Assembly: GCF_051020955.1 (NCBI RefSeq)
Contig: NC_135031.1
Coordinates: 1,674,001 to 1,738,000 of the forward strand
Direction of reading: 5' to 3'
Length of the DNA stretch: 64,000 nt
From: Megalopta genalis
Taxonomy: Eukaryota; Arthropoda; Insecta; Hymenoptera; Halictidae
Positions 1 through 14,119 of this stretch are shown in pieces. Numbering within the stretch: position 1 is the stretch's first letter; every line of letters begins with the position of its first letter. The position numbers were made by a program, and so were the translations under genes. The notes beneath the pieces were generated by a model. That model was not told where the DNA came from and searched no databases. It saw only the letters and a program-made list of their open reading frames with translations.

Positions 1-2165
1 GTTACGTCACATTCCAAAATAATTTCTACGTTATCGATTTTTGTTCGTGTTTCGAAAACTGTTAAAATCATAACCGTTCCATGAGTCACAAGACTCAATT
101 TCGCAGGCATAAAATACATTCGACCATATAAAATGGTCAGAAAAAACTATTTCCTATTTAAAGTTATAATGGCTTCGAGCACAAAGAATTAATAAATTTC
201 TTAATAACAAAATTCAGTTCTACCATGATCAGACAGCGGACGATTATGTACTAGTATTAGTATTTCGGTTTCCAGAAATATTAAAAAGCTTGGCACATTC
301 GGAAGGAAGCACAGAAAGTGCCATTGTCTAAAATAATACTACAAATTTTCTTATTTTGCAACGAATCAAGATACACCAATTTCTCGGAACGTTACTACGG
401 ACTATACTAGTTGTCGCGCACTCGCACCTGCCGTGAACGCAAGAAGTGTAATTACGATTGAGCCGATAAGTGGTGCCGAAATATTTGAAAGAAGAGTTCG
501 CGAATTGAAAGAGGCGAAGAGCGAGTGGAAACGCGGGCCGAATACGCGCGGATGACTGAAACTATTGGAGCAGGTTTGAAAGCGTAGGGCCCCCACTGGC
601 CCCCCGTTATCCCCTCCTCCTCCTCCGCCGTCTCGAGCAACCGGGCCCTCGGATTCATGCCCAGTTTTTATCGCGGCGCTTTGTTCTAGTCCCACGGTGC
701 GACCCTTTGCGCATACATCCCATCACAATGTGTCGTTTTTTCTTGTTCCGGAGCCGGTTCGCGTAATAGGCCCTTTGCACAGCTCTACCTTGAGGGCTCC
801 TCTCCTCCAGGGCCATGCTCCGGTGGCACATCTGCCGGAGATTCGTTTAATTTCTGCAGTCTGCTCCGTCTCATTGATCTCGTTTCACAGAATTAACCCT
901 CCCGTGGCCGGCAAACGTGTGTAAATTATTTCCATTCTTTAATATTCAGGATGTTTCAGTCTTCAACGACGCTGCTGAAACATGTGGAATTTCTTGCTAG
1001 CATAAACATCGTTCTCATCACCTTCTTCCTGTTTCTTTTGCAGTTTTAACCATCGATAGATTTCTTTTTATACAAATTCTGCCGCTCGTTGATTATCCCA
1101 TAAAAATCTGAAGAAGGGAAAGATATCTAGCACGTTATTAAAGAATTTTACGTTCTCTTGTATTTTGAAATTTTTCGCGTATCATAATCACATAAAGATT
1201 CATAGTGGAATAATTGATGGTAGAAACGAATTATTTTTACTGGCTGTTAATTCCGGATTTCTAAGAGACGATAATATAAATGAAATAGTCACTCTTTATT
1301 CTCGTTATGATATTTTCTGCTTTACTATAAATTATGGTACGCTATTAAAATTATAAAAATATTTACAAGAACCCGTACTGTGACAATCAACATTTTAACA
1401 AGAAACTGCTCGTAAATATTTTTCACAAGCCGGAATCGACAAAATTATTTGCTGTGCTAAAATCGAGTCGGATCGAAGATTGAACATTAAAAATCAGGAT
1501 ACCGACTTCAGCGCAGCATTAGCACGTTACAAGCGTCGTTACCCTGACTTCATTAGACCGATGGGGTGCATCGGGAAATCAGCTACGTCCCTGCACTCTT
1601 GTTATTGCATTTGCATGCTAACACAGATTCGTGCCTGAGAATCTAACTCGTATAATGCTACATGTACAAAAGGAGAACGAAAGAAGCGACCCTTCTTCCT
1701 CCAAATAATACGAGCTCTCCCTTCTCCTACGTACTTTTTTATTTTTCTTCTGTTCGTGAGGCGCATAGCCGTGCGTGTTAAGCGTCGTTTTTCATATTGG
1801 AGCGGTTAATTCGTGCGAGATCACGTCGCGCCGCGCCTCTGATCCACTACAGATCGTAGCCCTACGTTCAGATCGGTGTCCATAGATCAGGGTCAACGGA
1901 AATAAACGTCATCAACTATCCTTAGTAATGGCGGTTGTATATCACTTTCCACGGCCGGCAATCTTTTTAAGGTTTAAAGACGAATTTCGCGCTTCGGTAA
2001 ATGCAACTCTGTAAAATATAAATATTGCGCGCTTTAACCGAGAACGGTTTATCGTTTTCCGATACATTTCTGTGGTTATAATATTTATTTCTACTGTACT
2101 AATATTTACTGTTCCAAGAATCTCATATTTTTGAACATTTAGACGAAAAACATCTCGCGCTTCCG
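1..2165. other. non-coding stretch, no gene seen
   Basis: Mixed-composition DNA with a moderately GC-rich patch at about 400-920. Open frames here are short, overlap on both strands and show no protein-like composition. No splice-bounded reading frame, RNA gene or repeat was recognised. It could be intergenic or intronic. Confidence 0.5.
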
Positions 2166-2303
2166 AATTTTTATCTCGGAAACGATTTGTCCGATCGAGT
2201 TCAACCTTTCATTCTTTTCATATAAAAAGATTAAGCCTATTTTATAAATTAATATTGTTCGGAAAGTCGAAAAATATGGAATTCTTTTCAACGCCTCCGT
2301 TTC
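2166..2303. repeat. dispersed repeat, copy 1 (second at 7872)
   Basis: This stretch starts with AATTTTTATCTCGGAAAC and later carries GAGTTCAACCTTTCATTCTTT and TTCGGAAAGTCGA. The same words occur in the same order and spacing at 7872-8010, with substitutions and small indels throughout. It is therefore an old interspersed repeat of about 140 bp. No terminal inverted repeats or target duplication are visible, so its class is unknown. Confidence 0.7.
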
Positions 2304-2872
2304 TATCTACTTCTGCTCGCGCGAATCGTAGTTGTTCAACAATATTATTCTGTATGCGGGCATATTTCGTGGAATCTTTGCAGCTTCGAAATTAATGAAC
2401 GCTCCATTTCTCATCGTAACAAGAGTTTGCGAAGTTTTTTTTATTGCAACAGTACCGGTCTTTACCACCGCGTGGCGTATCGTTGAGCGAATAATTGCCC
2501 GTGACACCTCACCCGGGGTTACCAAAAACGAAGGCAACTATTAATCGGTGGTCAGGGAGCGTTTAGGAGCGTTTCCCCCGGAGGGACGAACGGCGGGATG
2601 TTTAGCATATTAAAAGAGAGCCACCCGCGGGGCAAGTATTCATTTGGCGCTGGCTGGAGGATGCAGCGAGCTCGCAGAGAAAAAAGAAAGCGAACGGAAA
2701 ATAAGAGAAGCAAGTTAATTGGGTGAGACGAATCGATAAGAGATGTTAATAAGCATTCCTCGAGGACCGAAACCGAGGTAGCTTTCAGCTGTTCGCCGAG
2801 AAAGACCGAGAGCCGACAATGAGTACAGGAAAGACCAAATCGTTCCTGTCGCGTCACTGGTACGAACGGCGA

Positions 2873-2887
2873 GGGGGGGGGGGGGGG
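2873..2887. repeat. poly-G run, 15 bases
   Basis: Fifteen consecutive G residues on the plus strand inside a GC-richer block. Long homopolymer G runs are rare, length-unstable and prone to assembly or sequencing length errors. Confidence 0.9.
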
Positions 2888-3141
2888 TACGGGTCCGTAG
2901 TCGGAGAACAGGGTTCGAAGTTGGAGCCTCCACCCCTTTCGTCCAGTCGCGACCGCCCTCGATCAAGGATAATTGCATTAATTTATTCCCGATCTGCCGC
3001 AGAAATTCCAGATCCTCCGAGCTAATTACGTTATTAAACGACCCTGCGCCTCCCACCTCCTCGGGATTACGTCTCTCGATAAAATTCCTCGAGGAGCAAA
3101 ACGACCGGCCCAACCGCCTCCCGCTCCCTCTGCTCTCTCAT

Positions 3142-3171
3142 TCTCTCTCTTTCTCTCTCTCTCTCTCTCTC
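3142..3171. repeat. (CT)n microsatellite
   Basis: Dinucleotide CT tract interrupted by a TTT. It generates artificial Glu/Arg-rich frames on the minus strand. Confidence 0.9.
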
Positions 3172-3535
3172 GTATTTCTCTCTCGCGACTGTTAAATTGC
3201 AATTTGTACGAATCACGACCGCGGAAATGCACCCCAGGACGGGGACGTTGAAAGAAGTCGAGAGTTCTTAAAAAATTATTACTACCCCGCCACCGTCCTC
3301 TCTCTGGCCCGTATCATGGGGCGACTCGGCATTCACCCGGGATCGATAGAGCCCAGTGACAAAGGAAAAGTTCGTTAAGCCGTTCCCGTACAAATTGTCG
3401 ATCGCGACCGCAATTAAGACGCCGCGCCGCGCCGCGCCACGAAATTCGACGACTTAAACGGCGCCCCCGCCTCCGGAACTTCTGCGCCGAATCAAATAGT
3501 CACGGGAACGTTATTGTAACGCAAAAATGATTGTT

Positions 3536-4477
3536 ACTTAATTAGTGAATTTAATGTTCGTAGCAACGGTTGGAGAACGGTGCAGTAAAGACAATGCCTT
3601 CTCGTCGGGCTTTGTTCTGCAGATTTCATAGTTGAGCAACAAAAGACAGCAGACCTCTGTGGCGCGTCTTCAAGTTTCGTTGTGCAGTGAAAATATTATT
3701 GGCTAGGTCTGAGTCGAGTACAACAGAACACCATTTATACGAATTCGGTGGGAGACAACCGGTTCATATAATAGGAGTCCGCTGATCATCCCCACTGCTT
3801 CTAACTTTTCGTTCAAATCGCCAGAGCGCGCATTCAGATAAATGAATTTAAGCAAACAAACAAAAGAAAACGTGCCGAATTTACATTTATTTACGTTTCC
3901 AGTACCTAAGTGTTCGTTTAATTGGGACAACACTCAACAGCACAGTCCGGTAAGTGGGAATTCAGCAGAAGTTCATTAAATCGAGCATTGCACAAAATTT
4001 CGTTCCAATAAAAGGAATTCAGATAAATGGATTTTTACTGTAAACTCAGTGTCGAACAGAGCTGTGTCGAATCGCGATTAGAACTTAATTCCACTGGATT
4101 TTTCATTAATATTTTTAGATGGTTGCCCACCTAATAGTTTCCTCGCCTAAAAGAAACGGGTTCTCCAGATAGGGATAGCGTGGGATTATTCCGGGAGGCT
4201 GATCCACCTTGTTTCCATCGAGATCGTGTCTTGGAATAGTTTAAGACAGCTGATGGCATCGCGCAGGATATGATTTGCATATGGTCCTGATTTTGGGCAC
4301 ATCCGGATCGCGTTGTTCGTTTCGGCAGGATCGAAGACGTGCAACCCTTCCACGACTGCCGCATGAAATTTATAATTAGTAGGGGCTGGCCGGATGCAAA
4401 TGCTCGCAAAAATACCAGCGGCGTATTACGTTACACGCTTTTCAATATTCCTGCAGGAAACTATTCTCACGATTATA
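3536..4477. other. non-coding stretch, nothing recognised
   Basis: AT-leaning DNA with short unrelated open frames. A 92-codon minus-strand frame (4131-4409) has no recognisable domain and no flanking splice logic. No repeats or RNA genes were seen. Confidence 0.45.
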
Positions 4478-4937
4478 CAGGGTGGCCCACCAAGAACTGT
4501 CACTTAAATTACTCGAAACCAGTCTCTTCTACAGAAAGATATTTCAAACAAATGTTGTAGGATATACAATGTGGCACACGCTGACATCATTAATTTTTTT
4601 CTATATTGCTGTTTTATCGAGATTCGAAGATCTCTTTGAGCGTGCGTAATGTATAAAATTTGACTCTACTACTGGATAGAGTATATAAAACTAAGTAAAA
4701 AACTGTCAGACAATATGGGTCCAAAAATCAATACTTATTGAGATATCGATTAACTTATATTCAATCTAAAAGACGCTCGAAATGTGTTTCATTCTTATCA
4801 ACTCACGTAATTACACGAAAAAAATTAATTATATCAGCGCGTGCCTCATTCCATACCCTACAACTTTTGTTTTAAACAATTTTCTATAGAACAAACAGTT
4901 TTCGAGTAAAGGTGACAAATCTTGGTAGATCAACCTG
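4478..4937. mobile_element. MITE, Tc1/mariner-like, TA target site
   Basis: The left end reads CAGGGTGGCCCACCAAGAAC and continues through TGTCACTTAAATTACTCGAAA. The right end is its imperfect reverse complement (TTTTCGAGTAAAGGTGACAAA, then CTTGGTAGATCAACCTG). The inverted ends are about 40 bp. TA flanks both sides (4476-4477 and 4938-4939). TA duplications with CAGGG-type ends are typical of Tc1/mariner elements. The 460-bp body has no transposase frame, so it is a non-autonomous or decayed copy. Confidence 0.75.
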
Positions 4938-7871
4938 TATTTTATACTTCGTGGATTATTTCTCCCTTTATGGACAGAACATTTATTTTCAACGTTTGTA
5001 TATTAACGATAGAATTCGCAATAGAATTTTGTCTACATTTCTTCCCCGCCATCGATTTCACTAACTTCGTTTCAGCCTTTTTACAGTTCTGCTTCAGCGA
5101 TAATCTTTCTATCGCGTCACAGCGATAAAAAAGAAGGTATATTGAGAAGAGGATAGCACGGTACATAAAGAGAATCATGGTTAGGCTAATAAATTGCACA
5201 GCCGTGCACCTTTTTCTCGTCGTTGATCCGACTGAGAAGCTAAGCGATTGAAATTCCCTCCGTTTAATTGGTACCGGTCGAACGTTTCAATCCAGCAACG
5301 GAATTCGCCGGGAACCCTTTCCCATAAAATTAATTAATTAACGGCCGATCCGACGACAACTGAGAGTATACACTCCGTGAAAAATTGTCGCACGAACGTT
5401 CCGCTTCCGTCTGAAAGCGAAGCAACGAGGGCAACACGTAGGGAAAGGGGGCTCTGTGCCCCGCTGAGCGAAAATTTGCATACGCGTACGGTACTCTAAT
5501 TAGGTTACGCCTAGAAAACGGGTTGAAGTTCACACACTTCATTAGAAATTCGAAAGAGCCGTTTCGTTCTGATGTATGCGCCCTTTCTTCTTGTTTTCAT
5601 CTACCCGTAACTCGACCCTCGTTCCTTCTACTGATAATTGAATACGGAAGACTCCTCCGGCGTTCAAGGTTTATTCTGGGTCGCAACACTCGCATCTTTA
5701 CCCGTTCAAATGGATCGCAAATTTTGTCTCGAATTAGAAAATAAAATGTCGAATTGGGACAAATATTTCAATCGTCGACCGATCACGCGTACATCTATGA
5801 AATTGTTTTATTTTCAAAAGTAATTTCTCGATTTGAAACATAGTATACCTTACACGTCAAATTAAGAAGTGTAACATTTTTCTGAAAACAAAAGTTTACT
5901 AAAATACTTTCGCACGTTAAATTTAGAAGAGAAGTTGCAGAATATTTCCAATGATTTTACACTCAAGTGCAGGACGATTTGTAAACCATGGAAAATTGCT
6001 ACAGGGTAAATTTTGCTGGGATTATTGACGATCTCAGGGTACTATTGCAATGTTAAACAGATTTATTTCTCTTAGAGATATCAATAAGATAAAAAAAAAC
6101 ATTTAAACTTGTAATAAAGTCTAAGAAATATTAATTTTCCAAAAGTTAATTATTTTGTACGTATTGCGAGTGGTGCGTACGACGGAATAAATAATTTGTC
6201 GATTTCTTGAAACGTGTTCAGCGTGAAAATTGAGAATAATCGAAAAAAGGTAGCGGAAGGAACCTGCAGTCGATGATCTCTTGGGTTCGAAGTGCACGGT
6301 GCATCGAAGCGCAACCTGCGTGCCCCTCGGTGCAGCTGAATGCATCGTGTATCGACAATAGTGTCGATGGTTCGATGGGGATGAATATCTATTGATTGCC
6401 AAAGCCTCCCCTCAAAATCGCTTCGATATATAGTCGTATACCTGCCGCCACCCCAAATATGCTCGTGCTACCTGCAAGTATGCAGCAAATTATCCTGTTT
6501 TCAGTGACACGTGCCCCGAGTCAGGTACATTCACTCTATTCGGCTGTCCTTTTCACTTTCTAATAGCCAATATCGATAACCATGCACTAAATTGTAGCTT
6601 AAATTCTACAATTACTAAATCCTCATGCGAATTCCTATTTTCATATTTCATTTTACACAAACTAGAACAAGAGAAAATTTCTATTCATTGACTACAAGAT
6701 TCCTTGCAGTAAAATTTAAATAAAAATATTAATTATTATTCCGACTAATAATTACTAAACTACGTATCTTTACGTAGAATGAAAATTGCCTACATCGATT
6801 GCAAGAAACAAGTCAAATTGTTTTCATAAGATAGCATGAAATAGTTTTCATAATTCATAGTTTTCAATCATTTCAATGAGCTGAAATTATCGATATTTTT
6901 AATAATCGATATTCTTAAATTCTTTACATTTTTTCACCATTCTACGTTTCACTACGTTTCTACGCGTAAGTTTCTAAAATGTAAGTAAACGTGCATGCTA
7001 ACAAAAATTAATTAGACTAATTTTCTTCATTGTATTAATCATATCCCACGTTTACTACGAAGAATTTTCTAATCGATGTAAGAAAATCAAATTTTCATAA
7101 AACAATTTTTAAAGAAGTAAGAATTTATATGAAGATCCACAGTTTAGTCATTAGTGCACAAAATCCACGATCTAGCAACATTTCTAATATTTTCGACATT
7201 AAAAGTGCATCAGAATGAGTCAGTGAAGTATTCGATTACTTTACGAAACGTAATTTCTATCGTCACATTTTTTCTAAGAACGTCGTTGTACTGTATAAAG
7301 AAAAATGAAGAAAAAAATCGTTTCATACTCACCCATCTTGACGGACATCGATGTTTCATAGTAATCTCCATAATATGAACATTATAATTTGGAGCCCGGT
7401 CGAATGCATAACGGGCGCACGTATTAAATAGCCGCAACCAGTTTTTACCTCGACGATCACACGCATGATCGCGGCTAGATCCACATCCATTAAAAATTGG
7501 TAACTCTATACCAGGGTATTGTCCTAACGTGCGCTCGCTAAACAGGCCTGAAAAGTTTGCTCAGCTATGCAGGAGAGGCCAAGAAAGCGATACATTTATT
7601 ATGCAGCCGCGGCCAAACGAAACGATACATTTACAATGCAGGATCGCTAAACAATGTTTCGAACGGGTTTTTTTTCCGAGTATGTTCATACGCTTCCTGT
7701 CACGTTAAATATTCTCGAATATTGCCCCTTCCATTTCGTGTCAGTTCATATTCATTATGCAAGTTTCTATTATCATAAGTTATGGTAGAAAAATTATGAT
7801 TTAGAATATTTATAATATTTTTCCTAGAATGTCGCTGTTTTACCAATTTCTGTAAATATCGCTGTGCTTGG
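4938..7871. other. AT-rich non-coding stretch
   Basis: Predominantly AT-rich sequence with short open frames in all frames and none with protein-like composition. A few short words (for example GTGCACAAAATCCACGATCTAG at about 7155) resemble the end of the dispersed repeat family described at 14120. No gene, RNA gene or clear transposon termini were seen. Confidence 0.45.
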
Positions 7872-8010
7872 GAATTTTTATCTCGGAAACCGTTCGGCCG
7901 ATGGAGTTCAACCTTTCATTCTTTCAATCGAGAATATCGGATCTATTTTAACAATTTAATACCATTCGGAAAGTCGATACATATCGAATTGTTTTCAGCG
8001 ACTCCATTTA
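7872..8010. repeat. dispersed repeat, copy 2 (first at 2166)
   Basis: Diverged second copy of the ~140-bp repeat at 2166-2303. It shares AATTTTTATCTCGGAAAC, GAGTTCAACCTTTCATTCTTT and TTCGGAAAGTCGA in the same order. Divergence is visible along the whole length, so the copies are old. Confidence 0.7.
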
Positions 8011-9183
8011 CGCCTAGAAAAACTCAGATTAGTCACTTTTGGCCAACAGTATTTGAAAACAATCGCTTGTAGCTTTGTATTCATGTATTTTTTGTATAAT
8101 TAAATTGGATAAGATATAAAAAGTTAGTTTCATCAGAAACTAAAAAAACATTGATGCATCTTATCCCGTTCAAAAATGACAGATTTTTGGCCGCAGAGAC
8201 TCCAGGATTTTCCACTACGTGGCGTATCGAAATTGTCGCTTTTTGCCATTATTAGAGAATTTTAGTAGAAATTTCCATTCTTATAAACGATTTTAGTTAT
8301 ATTAAAATCAGGAAAAATATCTTTTGATCTCCGGAATCTCAATCACCAAAATGATAAAAGAAAAATATGAATTTTTATTACTGCGCGCATATTTCTTCAC
8401 TTCACCAATTTGCAGACGCAATAAATTTATTAACATCCGCAATTTAATAATTCTAAATAATTTATTTTACAGATACGTCTATCCGGATATTATTCTCCGA
8501 CCACGGTTTACATTCTGATAACGAATCCCATACGAATATCCGACCAAAACGAGAATTACATTTCGCTTTTCCTCTGGAAGGAAACATATTCGCTCGACGA
8601 ATATTCTAATATCGTTCGGAGTATCGATTACGTTCGTGGAAGCTCGTTACAGAACAGTGAGAAAGAGGAAGATAGAAAGAGAGAGAGGAGAGGAAAAGGC
8701 CCCCTCGTATCCGGATACACGTTCCTGTCCTGTCAGTCGTATGTCAACCCTCGTTGTTTTTTTGCCGCGCTCTTAATAATTGATCATCTGATTACGATAC
8801 ATTATACCCCCCTTTTTTCTACTTTGGTACACCGTCAGAGAGCATTATTCGTGCACCGAGGGAAACGGAATGAGAGAAAGAGAGAAAGAGAGACAAAGTT
8901 TTTCTTCCGTCGGCCGGGCGAGGGACGATCATTTGCATATAGGCCCCCTTATCGACAAATACACCGGGGGCGCCCCTCGTAATGAGGGCTCCCTCCCCTC
9001 GCGCTTCATCCCTCTTTCCTTTATTTTTTTAACGTGGACCGCCATTGTCCGTTAACTCATTCGACGTGGCAGCGTGGACCAGCGCTCGTATCTCCCTTCC
9101 TTCCTCGTTATCCTCTTCATCTTTCCTTCGCCTTCTCTTTGTCTATCTCTCCTCTCTCCCGCTCTTTCTCTCGCACACTTCGG

Positions 9184-9189
<6 letters not shown>

Positions 9190-9232
<43 letters not shown>
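9190..9232. repeat. (CT)n microsatellite, ~21 units
   Basis: Almost perfect CT dinucleotide tract. Overlapping frames on both strands (Ser/Leu-rich plus, Arg/Glu-rich minus) are artefacts of this tract. Confidence 0.95.
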
Positions 9233-9234
<2 letters not shown>

Positions 9235-11458
9235 TCTGTTACCGTTCGCCAAACGTGTTAAGTAGAAAAAAACTGACAGGGTCGAACCAGTTGCACGTCA
9301 GAAAATATGAATCATAAAGATAGAGAGCTGCTGCGAGCGTGAAACAGTCCGCGAGATTCCACTGTGACATCTGCTTTTTCAGATAAATATTAGAGAAAAA
9401 AACTTACAGGGGAGAACTAACAGAATGGAGTTAGAATTGCTGGATACCTAAGAGCGACTCCGGTTGATTAACCGCTTATGTGAGTGGTGTACGGCAGTTT
9501 ATGAAAACTAAGGATTGTTGAACGTTAATCTTTTCGTTAGTGTGATATTTAGACAGCGAATTTGTTACAGTTACGGCAAAATTGGGTAGTTGCAATTTAA
9601 AATGGTGTACAAATTATAAGCATTTTAAACCGTCGAGATATTATTTTTAATCTATTTAATCTTTTGTTGCTACTCGGTTTCTATTCCTTGAAATTAATGC
9701 AGATAATTTTTATTTTTAAATAATGCAAGAGAAACAATTATTTTGTGGTTGATGTATCGTGGCTCAATTAACTCCAAATGAAGAAGTTTTTATACAATTT
9801 TAATACTGGACGAAAGTTACCGGGCGTAGAATTATTGAACAAGTGAAATATTCTGCAAAATTATTAACTGATTTTCTTATAAAACACAATATAGGTCCAA
9901 GAAGTTCCATTGAGCAGAACGTATTCGTTTTATGAACATGAATTCGCGTAAAATTGAGAATCTAAACAGAAATATCTCCAAAAATTATTGTTATCTATTT
10001 TATGATATTAAATTATTGTATTTATTGTTCACATGGAGATCGGTATCTAACCAGTGCACATTATAACGAAACTTTCTTATGAAACGAAATTTCCTTATAG
10101 TATCGTTTAACTACATAACGTAACGAGAATGGTAACCGCAATCTATTTTGCATAAACAAGACTACATATTAATCATCTTAACTTCTTGGTATTGTTACTT
10201 AACCGCGTGGTAGTTAAAAAATTCATAACTAGATTGCAGACTTTCTATGATAAAAATGACTAGAAAACGTAGCGAAATGTAAGCACAATTAGACAAATTT
10301 AAGAACACCGTTCTCCTAAAATTTACGAAAATTAGTCTATCAAAATAATTAAGAGAAGACATATAGTTTTATTTAATTCCAATTTCCAACAATTGAGTTC
10401 GAATCATCTGTTTACTTTGCACAAAGATCCGCAGTCTATTCGTAACTTTCGTCGCAAACCGGCTAAGCCGCGATTACCATTAACTATTAATAATGAACTT
10501 CGAGGCTGCTGGTATTTTGCAGGATTTTCTGGGCGGTTCAGTGGCAGTGAAGTACTGTACACGGCTGGTTTCGTATCCTCGAGAGACCGATCGTTACCGA
10601 CTTCGTTACACAACTGTTAGGATAATCTGCGGCGAGAATCATGAGCCGTGATACATGTACACGAGCATGTATAGGTATGTCCGGCCCCGGGGGTGAGGGC
10701 AGGTGTACTCGCCGAGGGAATAATTAATATTCAGCGAGGAAAAAGTGGGCGAGAGCCAATGATGGTCTTCTCCGATGAACAGTTAGCGCGTTAGCGAACG
10801 GGCGCATCGTTTCTACTTAGACACGCAGCTGGTCCTTTCAAGAAAGACACCGGAGTCAATTATGTTCATCTGCCTGTTCTTCTCGTATCGTAATTGTTTA
10901 ACATTCGATCGACGATTTCATGCGATCGATCTTACCCTACATTGGTCGTTTGCGCTTCCTAATCTACCGGCGAGTAGAGAATTCTCTTTTAGGCATAGAC
11001 ACTGAGTCAGAACTTGCAGAAATTGCCATTTCGATGAATTTAATGACCAAGCTGTGTCTCAAATCGTTGCAGTCGAAGAGACACGATATTCAATATTCTA
11101 TAAGTCGAATGGCGACTCTGAAGCACCGCTAAAAATTGCTATATCATCTTTCAAAGTAATTTCTACGTTATTAAATTGGTTTATATTGAAATAATTCTTA
11201 AAAATGTAAGTATTGTACGAGCAAATAATCACAATTTCATATGTATGCAATTCAAAAATTATGCGTAATGAAAATACTATACGTTGGAAGAAATACGTTA
11301 ATTTTTTAGTTAAAATAGCTTCGAGTGAAAATAGTTAACATAACAGAATAAAGTTGAATATAACAAAATAAGCTTTAAGTTTTAAGTTTTAACTGGAGAA
11401 AATGAGAAAATGGAAAATTGTTAACTAAGTCCAATATGGATAAATAAAGATATGAATG

Positions 11459-11491
<33 letters not shown>

Positions 11492-11492
11492 T
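11459..11492. repeat. (AAT)n microsatellite, ~11 units
   Basis: Perfect trinucleotide AAT tract in AT-rich DNA. Confidence 0.95.
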
Positions 11493-12935
11493 AGAATATT
11501 TAGAGTTCATACGCGCTTAGATTAAACATTGAAAAATACTATCATCACTGACATAACATTTGCGAGTTTATAATGAACTAAAGTAAGATGCGTTTTTATT
11601 TTGTCATGTAGACGTTTTAATGAGAACAATGATTTTAACAATCCTGGAAGTTGATCAAGCATATTTATTTCCCAAACGAGGCGGAACAATAAAGAAATTT
11701 TATGGGAAAATTGAATACAGTGTTTGAAAATTATTCGGAGACCGTAATTAGACGTAATGCTAGGGTGTTCATTATGAAGCCGTGAATTTCAGAAATTCGC
11801 GGTGCAGGCTTATGCTTTCGTAAACGGATATTATCTGTAACGAGCGGTAATCACGGTGGCGTGCCAAACCGTTCAGCCGCAACACTTTCCTACAACGCGC
11901 GTTTTAGTGAATATTTATAATTACGCTGTTGCCTGATAGTCCTCGCTCTCGCATTTCAATGTATCCATTTCAAGCACGCGATCCGCTGAACAATACCCGC
12001 GCTGTGTGTACGATTTTATTTATTCACTTAACTGAATAACAACGAAAATAAGTATACACTGGTGCTGAATTAATTAGTGATTTAATTAGAGAGCGAAATG
12101 GGAACACTATAAATTCTCTCACAAAGGATATAAATCGTTACTTGTTTAAGAAATAAAAGTGCTAGTGAAATTCGTATAAGAATATATGCACTGTGCATGC
12201 AATATCGTATTTAGAAATTGCGATACTGTCATATTAATAGCACCGAATAAAATAATTTTCACTTGATGTCCATATTTTCAAAAATTAAAAGATAAGAACA
12301 TCAAAATCGTTTAAAAATCAAAGAGATAGTGTTGACATATGATAGTGATGACATATTCACATTTTGGGGGCTTTTTGGAGCGTAATTAAAAGAAAGAGAC
12401 GTCAAAAACTGCGAGTGTGTTGGTAGTACGTTCGTCAATTTAGAACACAAAGAAAAGTTTGTGTCAAAATCTACGCGATGTAGCACAGTGGCGTGTTCAT
12501 ATTTCCAAGGACTCTTTAGGGGATTGAAAGTACTGTGCCCTGGTTTGCTCAACGAAACTTTGGTAGAAGCACGGTTACTCGAAAAAGAAATTTGTACAGT
12601 GTAGTAAAACTCTAAACCATTTACATGTAATCTGACAATACGAATTGTACAATCTTAAATGACATAACTTGGTGCCACTAGACATAGAGACATGTTTATA
12701 ATGAAACCTAACATCAAAGCTAGTATTTCTATTCATTCTTTTCTCAACCATTGTACTCCACGCATTTCCCCAGGTTTTAATTAACGCTAGAATTAGCGAG
12801 CACTAAACGCGACTAATGTATATTATTTATTAACAACCACAAGATCGAATTAATTTAAACTTCTTACGATTTCTATTATATATGTAACTTGTTAGTTAAG
12901 TCCTGTGTCGGTCACATATGGATGACACTAATTTT

Positions 12936-13105
12936 TGACTAATTTTCGAAATTCACTTTTATCGCAATGTATTCGAACAAACTGAATTTTGCAAAGACGT
13001 TTAGACGTGCAGAATAGTTAAAATGCCATCCACTATGTTAAACGTTAACTTTTCAGTTTTCGATTCATTAATTAAATTAATTCGATTTTGTGAGAATTTA
13101 TACAA
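12936..13105. repeat. diverged relative of the TTAA MITE at 24942
   Basis: Words such as ATTTTCGAAATTCACTTTTAT, GTATTCGAACAAACTGAATTT and TTAATTAAATTAATTCGATT match, with substitutions, the body of the TTAA-flanked element at 24942-25128 in the same order. The CACGTT termini of that element are not evident here, so this is a decayed or truncated copy. Confidence 0.55.
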
Positions 13106-14119
13106 TATTAAGAAAATGAACTTAATTCACATGTCAACTAATGGGCACAATTGTCAAAATCTTTTATTCGTTAATTCTTTTGAAATTTCACAGCAGTATA
13201 ATAATTTAAAAAAAAACGGTTGAAATAGATCATTTACCAAATAACTCTGAATACTTGGCCTAAAGTAATGTGTTTCGAAAATTACTGTAAAACGCCCAGA
13301 TCTGAAAGAAAGGAACATCAAAAACTGCGGAGCCGACGCGACGGTAAAAGCAGCAAATGCGATTCAACGGTCGCACAGCAGTCCGTTAACACACATACCG
13401 ACAATCTTCCGGCGGAATCTCGGTAGCCTTGATAACGAAAGCGTGTACGGAGGCGCACGTAGCTCGCGCTGCAGGACGAATTGCAGCCGCAGAAAACGAG
13501 GAAAACTTGGGATCAGATAAGGGCGAAAGTGGAGGCGAGCGCGGGGCATAAAAGGAGTTCGAGAAAAAGAGATAGCGGAAGAGGGACGGTGGGAAGCGGT
13601 GTACAAATTACGAGCACCCGGAAACTGGTCTCGTGGCCGTGTTAACTTCCGTCGCGTGCCCCCAGGAAATGCCTCAACTTTTGCAGCCGCGTGTTATCGT
13701 CCGCGCATTATAAACTTTCCATTGCCCCGGCCTTTCCCTCTCTATTCCTTTTCCCTTTCCTTGTTTGCCTTCATTATTTACGACACTTAAACAAATTTTA
13801 CGCGGCAACCTTGCCGCTCGCGTCCCGTCGTTAACGTGCTCGAAAGTGAAACACCTTCGCGAAATCTTCGCGATCGCATTTCTCCATATTTCTGTCTATT
13901 TGGCAAACTTTGCCGTTTTCTCAGTACCCGAATTTCATTTTAACCTCGTACGTTGTTAACTTTTATAAATTTATCAACGCTTCAAACCAGATGGTTTAGT
14001 TTGCAAATACAATATTTATACCATGTATTGATCAGTGTGATTAGTGTTACAGGGTAGTGGTAAGGGACAAATTTTTAACATGCAAGAAAACGAATGAATT
14101 AACAAGATCCACTAACGCG

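Larger units (their letters stand above)
2304..3535. other. GC-richer block without a supported gene
   Basis: This block has many CpG and CGCG words and overlapping open frames on both strands, the longest 132 codons on the minus strand (2715-3113). The frames are Arg/Pro/Ser-rich, run through a poly-G and a CT tract, and have no recognisable domain, so I do not call them genes. A promoter or 5' untranslated region of a gene lying elsewhere is possible but unproven. Confidence 0.35.
8011..14119. other. non-coding stretch with microsatellites
   Basis: Mostly AT-rich, with GC-richer patches at about 8.6-9.3, 10.5-10.8 and 13.3-13.9 kb. Frames of up to 90 codons around 9.03-9.32 kb are translations of a CT tract. 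I searched here for upstream exons of the 15.2-kb gene and found none I can support. The stretch is probably intergenic, or a long intron of that gene. Confidence 0.4.

Noticed and set aside
9034..9317. Ser/Leu-rich and Arg/Glu-rich frames
   Set aside because: Translations of a (CT)n microsatellite; the same applies at 24.3, 36.1, 43.5, 57.0 and 61.4 kb.
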